Positions 23,951 through 36,253 of a stretch of 64,000 nucleotides of DNA are shown here, piece after piece (the stretch's first letter is position 1; each line of letters starts with the position of its first letter). Origin of the DNA: Cannabis sativa (lineage: Eukaryota > Streptophyta > Magnoliopsida > Rosales > Cannabaceae); the NCBI RefSeq assembly GCF_029168945.1, contig NC_083604.1, forward strand, positions 68,712,211 to 68,776,210. Direction: 5' to 3'. Under the pieces are notes generated by a model. It was not told the DNA's origin. It worked only from the letters and a program-made list of their open reading frames with translations, and ran no database searches. Made by a program: the position numbers and the translations under genes.

Positions 23951-26900
23951 ATGGCTGGAAATCACGCTAACGGAGCTAACAACGGGTCCATCAACATTGG
24001 AATGATGAATGTACCGTTATCTGGAGCTGGAGTGCCACATGTGGACGTCATTAACGGCGGAGTAGGGAGAAGCAATATCAGACCTCTCAACCTATTCCCA
24101 GAAACGACTGGCCCTCAAGTTGGGGACACATCCACGCCACCAGCAACCATGCATTTTCCCCCCGTCACTCCGGCGGTGGTATTCGAGGGAATGATCCAGC
24201 TCACCATTGATCAATATGCTGTGATTCAGGATCAACTGCGGGCACTACAGGCCGAAGTAGATGGACAGAGCCGAGCTCGACGCCCTCCTCGAGTTTCCGC
24301 TATTCGCACCGATAACCCTCAGGTAACAACTTCTAGACATCATACTAACCATGTACGCAGGGAACGAAGAACCAATCCTGAAGGTCTGGACCTGAACCAT
24401 CCAATGTCAAGGGATCAATCCGCAAGGTTTCCAAACTAGAGCGCACAAATCGATGAAGATCCTGAGAGCCGTAATCCTCGCAGCCGACCATCAAGAGACA
24501 ACGACGCAGAATCAGCCTCTTCGTCGTCGCATGGTCGCACTCCAAGCAGGTACACAAGGTCCGGCTCTGTACAGACACAACAGGGAGGACGTTATCAGGT
24601 ACACCGAGGTGATCTGCGTGATCATCTCAACGCAGTTTTCAGGGCACGCTCTCGCAGCCCACATAATACTGAGACACTCCGTGATCCCCATGCGGGCGAT
24701 CAGGGTGCCAACACTGATAATAACCCGCCTACCGCGCCGATCGCGACCGCTGGGATTAATGTCCCAGCAAATCTTGCCGCAGTAGTTGCGAGCCCCGCAG
24801 TTGCAGCGACTCCGGCTCCTGCGACAGGAGGAATTGACCAAAGCATGCTTCTGCAGGCTTTGAAAATGCTCGAGCAGCAACGTAAGCCTATATATAAGTT
24901 GCATGGCACCTCGCCTTTTACTACAGAAGTGCGACAAGCTCAACTTCCAAAAGGGTTTCGTCTATCTGAGTCCCTCAAATATAAAGGTACTTCTAACCCG
25001 ATAGACTATCTTGAAAAATTTAATACTATAATGGAAGTGGACCAGGTACCGCAGCTCGCAAAGTGCCGCATTCTTGCGGCAACACTCGAGGAAAATGCCC
25101 ATGATTGGTTCACCCAATTACCCGAGGCATCGATATCGACGTGGGAAACCTTCGTCGACCTATTCCTCACACATTTCCAGGCCACAATGACGTATAGGCC
25201 ACCTTATACGACTTTGGCCAACATCAAACAAGAACCTGGTGAGTCTTTACAGGACTATTTCAAACGTTTTAACGCAGAAGTAACAAAGGTCGAGAAGGCC
25301 CCCGAGTCTTCGCTTGTTTGCATGTTGATAACAGGTATCTTGCCGAGGACCGACTTTTGGAAGGAACTACAAGCTCGAAGGCCCGAGTCCTTAGTATAGT
25401 TCTTCGCCATGGCCAAACCTCACAAAAGAATTGAGAATTCTCTAGCGGAGTTAGAGAAGGGGAAGGACAAGCGCCGGTCACCTATACCGCGGTCACGATC
25501 TCGTAGTCCGCGAGGGAAGAACTCCAGGGGCCGAAGCCCAAGAAGACGCAGCCCGCGAAGACAGCGAAGTCCGAAGCTGGCCAAGTCTCCTCCAAAGAAG
25601 GAGTCCTCGCCAAAAAGGAAGGGTGGACCTCGCTTCGTCAATTATACTGAACTCGCAGTCCCTCGAGACCATATCTACGCAATTGAAGAAAGAAACGGAG
25701 TCCTCAAGAAGCCGCCCCCCATCAGGGGAAATCGCGACAGGAGGGACCCTAAAAAATTCTGTAAGTACCACAAGGACATTGGTCACACTACTTTAGAATG
25801 TTGGGTCTTGCAGGATGAAATAGAGGAGCTGATCCGGAGAGGAAAATTCGACAAGTACAAAAAGAGCGAGGAAAGTCGTCCCCAAGCGGATGACAAAGGA
25901 GAAAACCAGAATGCGAGTGGCTCCAGAACACCTCGCAATATCCTGACTATAATTGGAGGACCTCACATCGCAGGCGACTCTCGCAAATCACAAGAACGAT
26001 ATGCCCGAGAAGCCAAGGAGAAGCCGCTTACCAATTTGAATAATCTTGGTGAGCGGCCCGAGAAGCTCTTTAAGAAAGAATGCGACGACATCATCTTTAT
26101 GGAGAGTGATGCGAGATGGGTCCATCACCCGCATTTTGATGCACTGGTGATAGTCGCCAATATTGGTGGGGACAATGTCCATCGCATACTGGTTGACAAT
26201 GGGAGTTCAGTGAATCTGCTGAATTTCCAAGCCTTCAAACAAATGGGGTTACAGGAGAAGGATTTGTGACCTATGACGTCGAGCATTTATGGCTTTTCGG
26301 GAGATGTCATAGCAATTAAAGGAATGATCAAACTCCCAATCACTTTGGGAACTGCCCCAGTGACTGCCAAGTCAATGGCAGATTTCGCAGTAATCGACCA
26401 GTACTCAGCGTATAACGCCGTAATTGGTCGACCAATCCTGAAGGAGATGAAGATCATAACTTCGATCTATCATCTGACAATGAAGTTCCCTACTCCCGCT
26501 GGAGTAGGTTCGGTGCGGGGAGTCCAATCCGAATCACGAGAATGTTATAACGCAGCCGTTAAACTCGCAGAAAAAAGGACGGTAAATGTTATCTACCTTT
26601 TGGAAGCACCACCTCCTCGCCAGGAGATCCTCAGAATTGAGGAAGTGCCGCACATAGACGAAACAGACTTAGATCCAAGAATCCTCGATCACACCGCCGC
26701 AGCCCAAGCAGCGGAAGACATAATCGAGGTACCTATAGATCCTGTAGATAATAACAAAGTTTTAAAAATTGGTTCTAAATTAAATTTACAGCTGCGAGAA
26801 CAATTAACGACCTTTTTAAAGCAAAATCTTGATGTCTTTGCCTGGAAACATTCAGATATGGTCGGGATATCTCCGCAAGTCATGTGTCATCGCTTGAACA

Positions 26901-29900
26901 TTGACCCTGAAGTGGGAGGTGTCCGACAAAAGCGCCGCAAAATGGACCCCGCGAGGTACCAAGCGCTAAAAGAAGAAGTCGACCGCCTCCTTGCCCGCGG
27001 CTTTATACGGGAGTCGTTTTACCCCAACTGGTTAGCAAACCCCGTACTTGTGCCAAAGCCTAATTGCTCATGACGCACATGTGTTGACTTTACAGATCTA
27101 AACAAAGCCTGTCCCAAAGACAACTTTCCTCTTCCTAGCATTGACCAGCTTGTCGATGCCACTGCAGGTCACGAACTCTTGAGTTTCATGGATGCATACT
27201 CGGGATATAATCAAATCTCGATGTATGAACCAGACCAGGAGCATACCTCGTTCATTACTGGTCGAGGATTATACTGTTACAAAGTAATGCCTTTTGGTTT
27301 AATAAACGCAGGTGCGACCTATCAAAGGCTAGTGAATATGATGTTCGCAGATCTCATTGGAAAGACCATGGAGGTATATGTTGACGATATGCTCGTAAAA
27401 TCACAACATGCAAAGGATCATATTGCCCACTTACAGGCCATGTTCGATATATTGCGACGATATAAGATGCGCTTAAATCCACTGAAATGCGTCTTTGGAG
27501 TTGGCTCTGGGAAATTCCTTGGTTTCATGGTTAATCAACGAGGAATAGAAGTCAATCCTGCGAAGATCAGGGCATTGGTGGAAATTCCATCACCGACCAA
27601 GCCAAAGGAGGTTCAGAGCCTCACAGGTAAAGTCGCAGCTTTAAACCGCTTTATATCCAGATCTTCTGATAAGTGCAAGGAGTTTTTTCAGATTTTGAAA
27701 GGCAACGACAGGTTCTATTGGAATGAAAAATGCGAGCAGGCTTTTCAAGCTTTAAAAACGCACTTGGGGCAGCCTCCGATCTTGTCAAAGCCATTGTCCG
27801 GAGAAGTCTTGTCCATCTATTTGGCCGTCTCAGAATATGCGATTAGTTCGGTACTAATACGCGAGGACCAAGGACGCCAATACCCAGTGTATTACGTCAG
27901 TAAGCGATTACTGGATGCCGAGACACGTTATCCCCAAATGGAGAAATTGGCTTTCGCCTTGATTATATCCTCAAGGAAATTGCGACCCTATTTCCAGGCT
28001 CACAGCATTGAAGTTTTGACGAACTTCCCCTTAAGACAAGTTCTAGCGAAACAAGAAGCATCGGGGAGATTGTTAAAATGGGCGATGGAGTTGAGTTAGT
28101 TCGACATCAAGTATAAACCGAGAACTGCGATCAAGGGGCAAGCCTTGGCAGATTTTATACTTGAATTTCCCAGCACCGAGGTGGCAGTCGTAGAGGATAA
28201 AAGTGACCTTGCTATAGCAAGCAGAGAGACTTGGACATTGTACGTCGATGGAGCCTCAAATAGCGAAGGTTCTGGTAGTGGGATCTTGTTAATCAGTCCC
28301 AATAATTTCAAGGTACACGCTGCTTTACGTTTTGAGTTTTCTGCATCTAATAATGAAGTCGAGTATGAGGCTTTAATCGCAGGATTGAAACTTGCCCTCG
28401 AGATGAAAGTCGAGTATCTTCAGGCTTTTAGCGACTCCCAAATCGTGGTATGCCAGGTGAATGGAGAATATCTAGCAAGAGGCGGGAGATTGGTTAAATA
28501 CTTAGCCATTGTTCGCGAAATAATGCAGAAGTTCAAAAATGTAGTCGTGTCTCGAGTACCGCGTGCTCAAAATGCCCACGCAGACGCATTGGCCCGTTTG
28601 GCCTCAACTAGAGAAGCCGAATTGCTCGATGTGATTCCGGTAGACGTATTGGCTCACCCAACCATAAATCAAGAAGTAATCATGGAGATAGATGCCGTTC
28701 AGGAGATTACCTGGATGACTCCTATCCTCGCATATCTGGAAAAGGGGCTCTTACCCGGTGATAAAATAGAAGCAAGAAAGTTGCGACAGCGAGCTGCCCG
28801 TTATGTAATATATGACCAAAGGTTGTATCGCAGAAGTTTTAGTCAACCGCTTCTCAAATGTATCAGCGGAGAGGATTGTGGTTACATACTTCGTGAAGTA
28901 CACGAGGGAATTTGTGGCAATCATACCGGAGGTAACTCCCTTGCGTTAAAAATCATGCGGCAAGGGTATTACTGGCCAACATTGCGACAAGATGCTCTCG
29001 CGTTTGCAAAGAAGTGTGACAGGTGTCAGCGAATAGCCACTTATACCCACCAGCCTCCGAGTAACCTCCATTCTATCACAAGTCCATGGCCCTTTGCAAT
29101 ATGGGGAATTGATCTAATCGGTGAGTTACCCAAAGGAAAAGGCGGAGTCAAATATGCGGTAGTCGTAGTTGATTACTTCACGAAGTGGGCCGAAGCCAAA
29201 GCACTCGCAACCATCACAGCAACAAAATTGCGCGAGTTTGTCTATACCTCCATCATTTGTCGCTTTGGCATTCCGCATAAACTCATTTCAGACAATGGAA
29301 AACAGTTTGACTGCAAAGAGATGCGACAACTATGCGACGATTTGGGAATTAAAAAGGCTTTTTCCGCAGTTGCTTACCCGCAGAGTAATGGACAAACTGA
29401 AGCCATTAATAAAATAATCAAACACACCATAAAAGGGAAACTAGAAGATCGCAAAGGAGCTTGGCCAGACAAGTTACCGCAAGTCCTATGGTCTTATAAT
29501 ACAACTCCTCGATCTACAACTGGCGAAACACCCTTCTCACTTTCTTATGGGTGCGAGGCCATGTTGCCAGTTGAGATTGGGGCAGGTTCCCTGCGCAGAG
29601 ATATTTTCAACATCTCGCAGTATGACGAGAAACAGCTGTTCTGCCTTGATCTTTTGGAGGAAAAGCGTGACCAAGCGCACTTAAAAAATGCGGCTTACCA
29701 ACAGCGAACTGCAAGATACTTTAACTCCAAAGTGAAGGTAAAAGCCCTACGAGCAGGAGACTTGGTCCTTAGAAGAGTAATGCCAAATACTAGAAACCCG
29801 TCACATGGGGCCTTTGGGGATAATTGGGAAGGACCATACCTCATCGTAGAAAAAATTGGTGATGCCACGTACCGACTCGCAACACTCGATGGAACTGCGA

Positions 29901-29947
29901 TTCCACGAGCATGGAATGGCGAGAGTTTGAAATTTTATTATCAATAG
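23951..29947 (+). pseudogene. Gag-pol polyprotein with five nonsense mutations
   Basis: One continuous frame of 1,999 codons runs from ATG 23951 to TAG 29947, broken only by in-frame stops at 24437, 25397, 26267, 27071 and 28097. Domains in order: gag (about 24905-25370), Arg/Ser-rich stretch, zinc knuckle of the variant C-x2-H-x4-H-x4-C type (25760-25801), aspartic protease with DNGSS (Asp at 26195), reverse transcriptase with YVDD (27377-27388), RNase H (about 27640-28020), second RNase H (about 28220-28610), integrase HHCC zinc region (about 28890-29030), and integrase core with Asp 29111, Asp 29291 and Glu 29399, the last two separated by 35 residues. Catalytic motifs are intact; only the stops disable it. 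Confidence 0.95.
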
Positions 29948-30344
29948 TACTCGCATTATTCGACTATGTTCACTCTTGTACTTATACTTAGATATTTTTC
30001 ATGCAAGGAAAAAATCCTAAGTATAGGGGGGTATATATGCCCGAATGTACTATTGATTATATGAATGAAATTGATTGTTAAATTTTCAAAATTTTCAAAA
30101 TTTTATCAGCCTTGTAAATATTTCTACTTATTACACCAAGCTGTAATTAAAGTCGCAAATATATATAGAAAACGCGAGTACCCATGTACTGCGAAAATGT
30201 TAAAGGATAGTTATCCCCGCGAGGATATAAATTTGTCCAAAATAAAAGGAAATTTGTCTAAGTACAAAAGCGCGAGTACCCCTGTACCACATATAAAGAA
30301 AAAAAAAAGAGAAGTAAAATTAAAAAACATAACATAGAGGAAAA
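29948..30344 (+). other. Spacer between pol and antisense ORF
   Basis: The spacer is AT-rich. It contains two similar segments with GCGAGTACCC...TGTAC (about 30173-30190 and 30271-30287). An ORF at 30065-30337 has no gene-like composition. The 3' ends of the sense gag-pol transcript and the antisense gene converge here. Confidence 0.4.
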
Positions 30345-32397
30345 TTAAACATCTGGAGCAGCAGGAGCAGTCTCATCCGCGACTTTGCTGATGACCTCGT
30401 TTTCGACTTCTTCAGCATCCGCACCCTCGACCTCATCAGGAAGGTTCCCTCCACCACCTTGGGTCTGAGTAGGCGACATGGCACGAAAAGCCTCGGCCAT
30501 CTCAGCGGCTTCTGCTCCGAGGAGAGAGAAGTCGAAGTCTGGAACTTTGAAAAGAGTGGTATAAATATAATCAGACACTGCCTGATCATATTGCTTCTTC
30601 CCATTCTCTCTCTCAGTCTCCAAATCGCGGGTCATCTCCTCAATCGTCGCCCGCGAGTTCTTCACCTCAAGCTCCGCCTGCTCCTTAGCCTTGCTAAGCT
30701 CTTCGAGCTCCTTCTCCTTCCTAGCCACTTCTTGCTTCAGCCTTTTTATGTTCTCCTGAAATTAGGCATTTTGCCTCTTCAGCGAGTCGGCTTCCTTCGA
30801 AGGAGTAGCAGCAGCTTTTATGAATAGGGTCATCGACTGCGCGGCCAACTCAGCAGAACGCGTAACAAGCTCCTCATAAGGGATCTCGGCCAGGAACTTC
30901 TCTTGCATGGCTAAGAAGTCGCGAGCTCGAACAGGTGGATCTATTACGACTTTCTTCCCCTTGTCCTGTGCGGTCTTGGCCAGCTTCTTGGAAGAGTCTG
31001 TGACAAGGGTAGCCATCGCATCGCTCTTCCTCTTTTGGGCGACAACGGGCGAGGTCGTCGTTGCTCCACCCTTCGGCTTGATCTTCAGGACAGGTGCGGA
31101 CTTCAAAAAAGTCATATCTGCGAAGATAAATGAAAGATAAGTATAAGTCAAATTCTATCTATTAGTTTATAACAAGAGATAAATTACCTGAGATTGGTCG
31201 AGAAGTTTGCTTGGAGAGGCGTTTGTCTATTCGCTCCTGTTGCCTCTCGGATGGTTCTTTGTATACTGGCTCCCTTTGAAGACTTGCGTTCTCAGGAATC
31301 AGCTGGTGTTCTCGCAACTTCGCAGTTGTACACAGTAATCGCCAGTCGCGATCTTGTACCGGAAGGCTCCCGAGGATTTCAGCTGTCTCTCTGCGAGTCG
31401 CGTCAAGTGCCGGTCGAACTGGTCTATCTGCGAGAGCAAGAAAGAGCGAGTAAGAAAAAGATCTCAAAAGTAATTCAGAAAATGTCTAAGTTAAAACATA
31501 CGCGACATACTAGGTCTGCGATTAAAGTCAGTTCTAATCCCAGGGACTTTAAAGACATAAAACCACTTCGATTTCCAGTCCCCCATGTTCGATACCATTC
31601 CTTCTACTCCATTGATCTCAGAAGTCGCCCATTTGCTAAAACAGTAGAAGCCATTATGAAGACCTACGCTTTTTATGTCGTAAAAATAGGTGAACTCTTC
31701 TACTGAGGGGGCCCTATGAACATATTCCATGTACATCGCATAGAAGGTTAGGGCAGTGCGATAGCTGTTTGGAGTTAGCTGAAAAGGTGATACATCATAT
31801 CGCCTGAGAATAGCTGCGATGAAGGGATGGAAGGGGACCGATACCCCACACCGTAGAATGGGTATTGAGACTACCACATCCTCAGTGGGAATAATCACAG
31901 GGTTAATAAACGGAAGATGCGCCCTCTGGGACGGTTTAGGTCGCTGAAACGCGAGTCGCAGCAAATTTAACCTCACAAAGGTAGTGAAATCTGATTTGGA
32001 AACCCTCAAAATCAGATCCCCACACGCGAAGGGCTCATTCAGCTGGGTATCGTCAACCGAATCTGTCCCACTCCCTTCCGCCTCCTCTTCGTCCTCACCC
32101 GACTCGCGAACTGGGGTCGTCCATTCATCATCCATCTCCTCGACCTCGACGTCAGGAGCATGCCTCGAGTGGATAAGGTAGTCGCGGGCCGACACTGTGG
32201 ACTCGCTGTCTCGAATATCGATGGTCCCAGGTTCGGCGAGTTTCGATGTCCACAGAAGACATCGGGCCTAGCTCTATTGGAGCGGCCTCCTCTTCGAAAA
32301 GCGAGGTTGGGAGAAAGCTGTCCTCCTCCTGGTCAACTTCGCCGTCGAATGCACGACCTCCAGAACCGAGCTGCTGGCTATCCGACAAGTCGCTCAT
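30345..32397 (-). pseudogene. Antisense spliced ORF of the gypsy element
   Basis: Three exons on the minus strand: 32397-31502, 31427-31188 and 31117-30345. The introns (31428-31501, 74 bp; 31118-31187, 70 bp) have clean ends (GTATGT...CTCGCAG and GTAATT...TTCGCAG), and both joins keep phase 1. Exon 1 carries an acidic N-terminus and then a Transposase_28-type domain (VPFHPFIAAILRRY, QLTPNSYRTALTFYAMYMEY). Exon 3 is Lys-rich, then a Glu/Lys-rich stretch likely to be coiled coil. There are two lesions: a one-base net frameshift near 32195-32260 and an in-frame TAA at 30762. The start at 32397 follows a likely 3' splice site. Extra ORFs at this position are known in Tat elements; their function is unknown. 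Confidence 0.8.
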
Positions 32398-33201
32398 CTG
32401 AAAGATAGAAGATCTTTTCAGCGTGATGGATGTGTGAAAAGCAAAATAAGTGATCTCACCCGCATTAAACTATAAAGTCACATTCGAAAGAATGGTCAAC
32501 ATCCTTGCGAATACTGACCGCCCCATCAATATGCGAGTAGAGATAATACCTTCTTTGGCGAGTAATTCACGCATCCTGGGCCAAGCGATATACCTCCAGA
32601 AACGGCTGGGAGAATCCCAGTGACTCAAGGGGCATGCGTTTTCAAGCATAACCCTGAAGTTACTGGGATACTCTCACCGTTCCGAGACTACCTATCAGCC
32701 AAAGAGTACGATCATTTGAGTATCATCGCATATTGCAAATGGCTGGGTGTATCTCAGTATCTCAAGGGCATATAATCGCATATATGAACATTAGAATACT
32801 GAGACACACCCACCATTTGGAACAGCGATTGATACCCTCGCAACTCAACCCACGACATATAAAAATCCTAAAAGATCTAGCTATCAATCAATAGAAAGTA
32901 AATCTTGGTAATACGCGAGTATTCGAATTGTTCATCTGAATACCCGCGAGTATTCAAGACGTGAAACAGTGTCTATTCAAGTATATCGTGTGCGGTTATG
33001 TCAGTTTACAGGTCATATTCTATGAATTTACCAAGGTTTTTTACCTAAAACACATAGCCTCATAAACATTCATCCTTACACGACACTCATACATACCCCT
33101 TACAAGCATACATTCCTAAAAAGCCTCAAAATACCAAAACCCATAAAGAAAATCATTTTTTCTCCAAACAGAAAACGAAAATACAATGACTCGAAACTAA
33201 C
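32398..33201 (-). other. Predicted 5'-UTR intron of the antisense ORF
   Basis: On the minus strand a donor AAAG/GTTAGT at 33201 and an acceptor CTTTCAG ending at 32398 lie between the antisense TATA-like box and the start codon, with the ATG immediately after the acceptor. The intervening 804 bp has no ORF. This is inferred from sequence only. Confidence 0.5.
32738..32818. repeat. Imperfect inverted repeat
   Basis: AAATGGCTGGGTGTATCTCAGTAT at 32737-32760 pairs with its near-complement at 32795-32818 across a loop of about 34 bases. It lies inside the predicted antisense 5'-UTR intron. Confidence 0.6.
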
Positions 33202-33376
33202 CTTTAGTTTTGGTTCCTGCGATTGCTCTCGATCACTTCTGAGATTGAGGATATTTTAGAAAGAGTGGTAGAAATCTGGGCAAAGTACGAAAGTGGGTTT
33301 GAAATCTCTGTAAAGGAGGGAAGAAGGAAGTTAAGAACAAGAGGGAAAAATGGAAGATTTGATTCGTATCAAAGGG

Positions 33377-33390
33377 TTTAAATACCCATA
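33377..33390 (-). promoter_or_regulatory. Putative antisense TATA-like box
   Basis: GGGTATTTAAACCC on the minus strand sits about 175 bases upstream of the predicted antisense 5' splice site. It is in the same relative place as the antisense TATA at 3389-3398 in the older element. Confidence 0.45.
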
Positions 33391-33651
33391 TCCCTTATTA
33401 ATTGGGATTACGACACGTGGCAACCAGAATGCCTAAGGTCGCCCAATCTAACGGCCAACGATGGCCACGCCTACACGAAAACCGAGGAGTTTTGTGACGT
33501 GGCACCATAAATGCAATAAAAAGTAATAATTACAGCCGTCATTTTTCGAAACCCTCGACGGGACAACCAAAAGGTCACCTCCTCGTGACAACCTTTCACC
33601 TGTCTCTCGAGTAATAGTTTCCCTCTGTGACTGCACCTGTCACATCGCGAA

Positions 33652-33663
33652 ACTAGGGGCATG
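33652..33663 (+). other. Probable polypurine tract region
   Basis: CTAGGGGCATG directly precedes the 3' LTR, where the plus-strand primer must lie. It is short and not purely purine, so the exact primer is uncertain. Confidence 0.4.
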
Positions 33664-34534
33664 TGTTATAGTGAGATTTCTCTCACCTAGAAACTCGAGA
33701 CAAGACTCCTATTTAGAGGACACGTATATTCAGATTTCTTATGGAAGCTGAAATGTCCATGAGAGACTCCTCGAAGTTTGAACCTCGCCAGGATAAAGCC
33801 AGCGAGATACTGCGAGTACGACCAAAGTCGGATCGCGTAACTGTAACTCGCATTATGCAGGATGAGAGGATGGATCCAACTCGCATGTGTCGGGACATAT
33901 GCGAGTATCCTCTCTATACTTCTGTGAAAGCGTAGGGATCAACTCTCTATGATGCGATTTGGTCCCAACGACCCAATAGCCTTGATAAACCGGTATAGAC
34001 TCGCATGTCTAGGTTCTATCAGCTCGATACGCGATGTCTACAAGAGGCGATTACCTAAGGACGCAGACATTCCAAACGTAATGATAACCCTACGAGCTCA
34101 ACAACGGAACATGAACAGTCAACTCGCAGATGCGGAAGACGCATACGTTGGTGGACTTAGTAACTGTCATTCATTTATTAATGTTAACGTTGCTTGGGTT
34201 TAATTATTGCAATTCAATATGTAAATAATGGATTAACAATGAATGTGATCCTTGTGTAACCGATTGGACACCTGCTTTGTATATAAAGGGGTGATCCACC
34301 ATGAAATGGCACCTACGAATCCTTTGCTACAGTGGACTAAGCAGATCACAATCTGACTGAACTACTATAATTCTTTGTCTCACTGATATTTTCCAGTTTT
34401 GTTGATTGTTCTCACATTCCCAGTCGAGTACTCGCCGTTTTAGGTCGAATACTCGCACTTGTCGTTTCTCTGAAAATTCTCTTTTGTATTAATCAAATAA
34501 TATAATTTGGTGTTGCGAAATTCACTCGACAACA
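33664..34534 (+). repeat. 3' LTR
   Basis: It is an 871-bp partner of the 5' LTR, with TATATAAA at 34280-34287. It keeps the block between 34455 and 34527 that the 5' LTR has lost. It ends CTCGACAACA, followed by the CCTTC duplication. Confidence 0.95.
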
Positions 34535-34539
34535 CCTTC

Positions 34540-34780
34540 AGACATAGCTACTCTGTATTTCGTAATGTTTTAAACTTTTATTAAAAACTTATTATCTTTT
34601 AGTGAAGGCCTTGTAATTAGTTATGCTCCTAGATCTCAAAATACTGTTGCTCATAAATGTGTTAAGTCAAGTTTGGACTAGATAATAATTTGGAATGGTC
34701 TTCTACTTTCCATATGGTCCTTGTTATTTGTAATCTTATTCTTGTTCAATAGAATAACATGTTTTTCAGTAAATAAAAAA
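34540..34780 (+). pseudogene. L1-type LINE relic, right part
   Basis: It continues the RNase H domain broken at 23091: the frame reads EGLVISYAPRSQNTVAHKCV, the conserved end of plant LINE RNase H. It then runs into a short 3' region and an A-rich stretch (about 34775-34800). Together with 21837-23091 it reconstitutes one decayed LINE. Confidence 0.65.
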
Positions 34781-34800
34781 ACATAAAAAACATATTTGTG

Positions 34801-35896
34801 TTAAAGAAAAAACATGATTTATTAAAAATAGAAAAACACTTATAAGGTACGAAATTTATGCAAGGAAATTTCTTTATCTCATCCCTCCATTTGATCAAAG
34901 TGCAAGAATAGAAACTAAAATAACACCACACATGTGGATAGTACTAGTGGCACTCACCTAGGTCTGTATAGATTCGCAACACGCCACCTATACAAGAGAA
35001 AATGTCGAGTAACATCAACGGTTTATAATCAATCATCTAAAATCAATGGCTACGATTTAGTTTTAGGTAACCTCTACTTGATGTGGCGACCAGACACAGA
35101 TAAAAAAGTCTTTTACCTTTCACGAAGCTCAATACCATACAGAATCTCAATCTTATTTATTAGTATGACAAAAAATATTGATGTAAGGTGGAATAGGTTT
35201 AACTGGGCCGTAAATATTTGATTAATTATTATAATATTTATATATAAAAAAAACTAACGGTAGATTGACTGCAAAAGCAGACTTGAAATTTTATCCAATT
35301 TGATTTAATTTCAACAAATCTATACGCACGAACGATTGCGCATTTGGGATAATATTTTAAAGAGTCCATGCATATGTGTGGGGGCTACGTCGTCTGCCAT
35401 TTTCGTGTGATTTTATTGTACAGCTTAATTAGCAATATTCCCCTGCCTGCCTGACCACCGGCCTCGCGTGCCACCAACCAGTAATTAATTTCCGAAAAAG
35501 CACTTTCTTATTCTTTTAATTTTTATTTTTAAGATTGCGCAATATTCTAGCATTGAGTTGTAAGATTCAAATGTATACCAACATTTTGTAAGAATAATTT
35601 TTATAGTAGAATAAATACCGAAATTGATGAAAGGTAAGTTATTAGTTACATGTCGTTTTAAATGATGTGTGGTATTTTTCTTTTTAAGAAATAAATTATA
35701 TATGGTACTTGTTGATGGTATATGAATAATCTTTTTATTTTATTTTCATAAAAAATTTAAAAATAAGAATTTTAATACTCTAATTTGATAATAGATATTA
35801 GTACAAATTGGGACCAACATATATTGTGGGACAAATATTAACTTATCTAGGCTTATATTACTCATAGATTTTTAAAAGAGAAATAATTGTTGAATT
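34801..35896. other. Intergenic sequence
   Basis: AT-rich sequence with one more balanced patch near 35360-35500. An ORF at 34934-35221 shows no recognisable domain and is probably chance. Confidence 0.5.
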
Positions 35897-36030
35897 TAGG
35901 AGTCTAAATGGGTGGGGTCAGATCTGATTCAACTATGATCTGACCTGATCCAGATCATGTAAGGATCTGCTCCACCTCGCCCCGTTACATTAGATCCGAC
36001 CCAACTTATTTAGATCGGATCTTATCCGAC

Positions 36031-36145
<115 letters not shown>

Positions 36146-36253
36146 GAATATTAATATTAACTTATAATTTTATATTCATTTTAATTTTGTATTAGTATTA
36201 TTAAATACAATACTATGTTTGGTATTGACATGTATTAATAGATTGTGTAAAGA

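Larger units (their letters stand above)
23092..34534 (+). mobile_element. Tat-lineage Ty3/gypsy retrotransposon
   Basis: This is an 11.4-kb element with two LTRs, a 5-bp TSD CCTTC (23087-23091 and 34535-34539), a primer-binding site, one gag-pol frame and an antisense spliced ORF. The second RNase H domain after the normal one is the hallmark of the Tat lineage. It is visibly more GC-rich than its surroundings. By eye the LTRs differ at about a dozen of 798 aligned sites, so the insertion is fairly young. Five in-frame stops in gag-pol make it non-autonomous. It sits inside an older LINE relic. Confidence 0.95.

Noticed and set aside
27000..29947. Reverse transcriptase and integrase as an endogenous pararetrovirus
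   Set aside because: Flanking LTRs, a TSD, an integrase and dual RNase H domains identify a Ty3/gypsy retrotransposon; no movement protein or pararetroviral layout is present.
34934..35221. ORF of 95 codons
   Set aside because: No recognisable motif, no promoter or splice context, and AT-rich surroundings.
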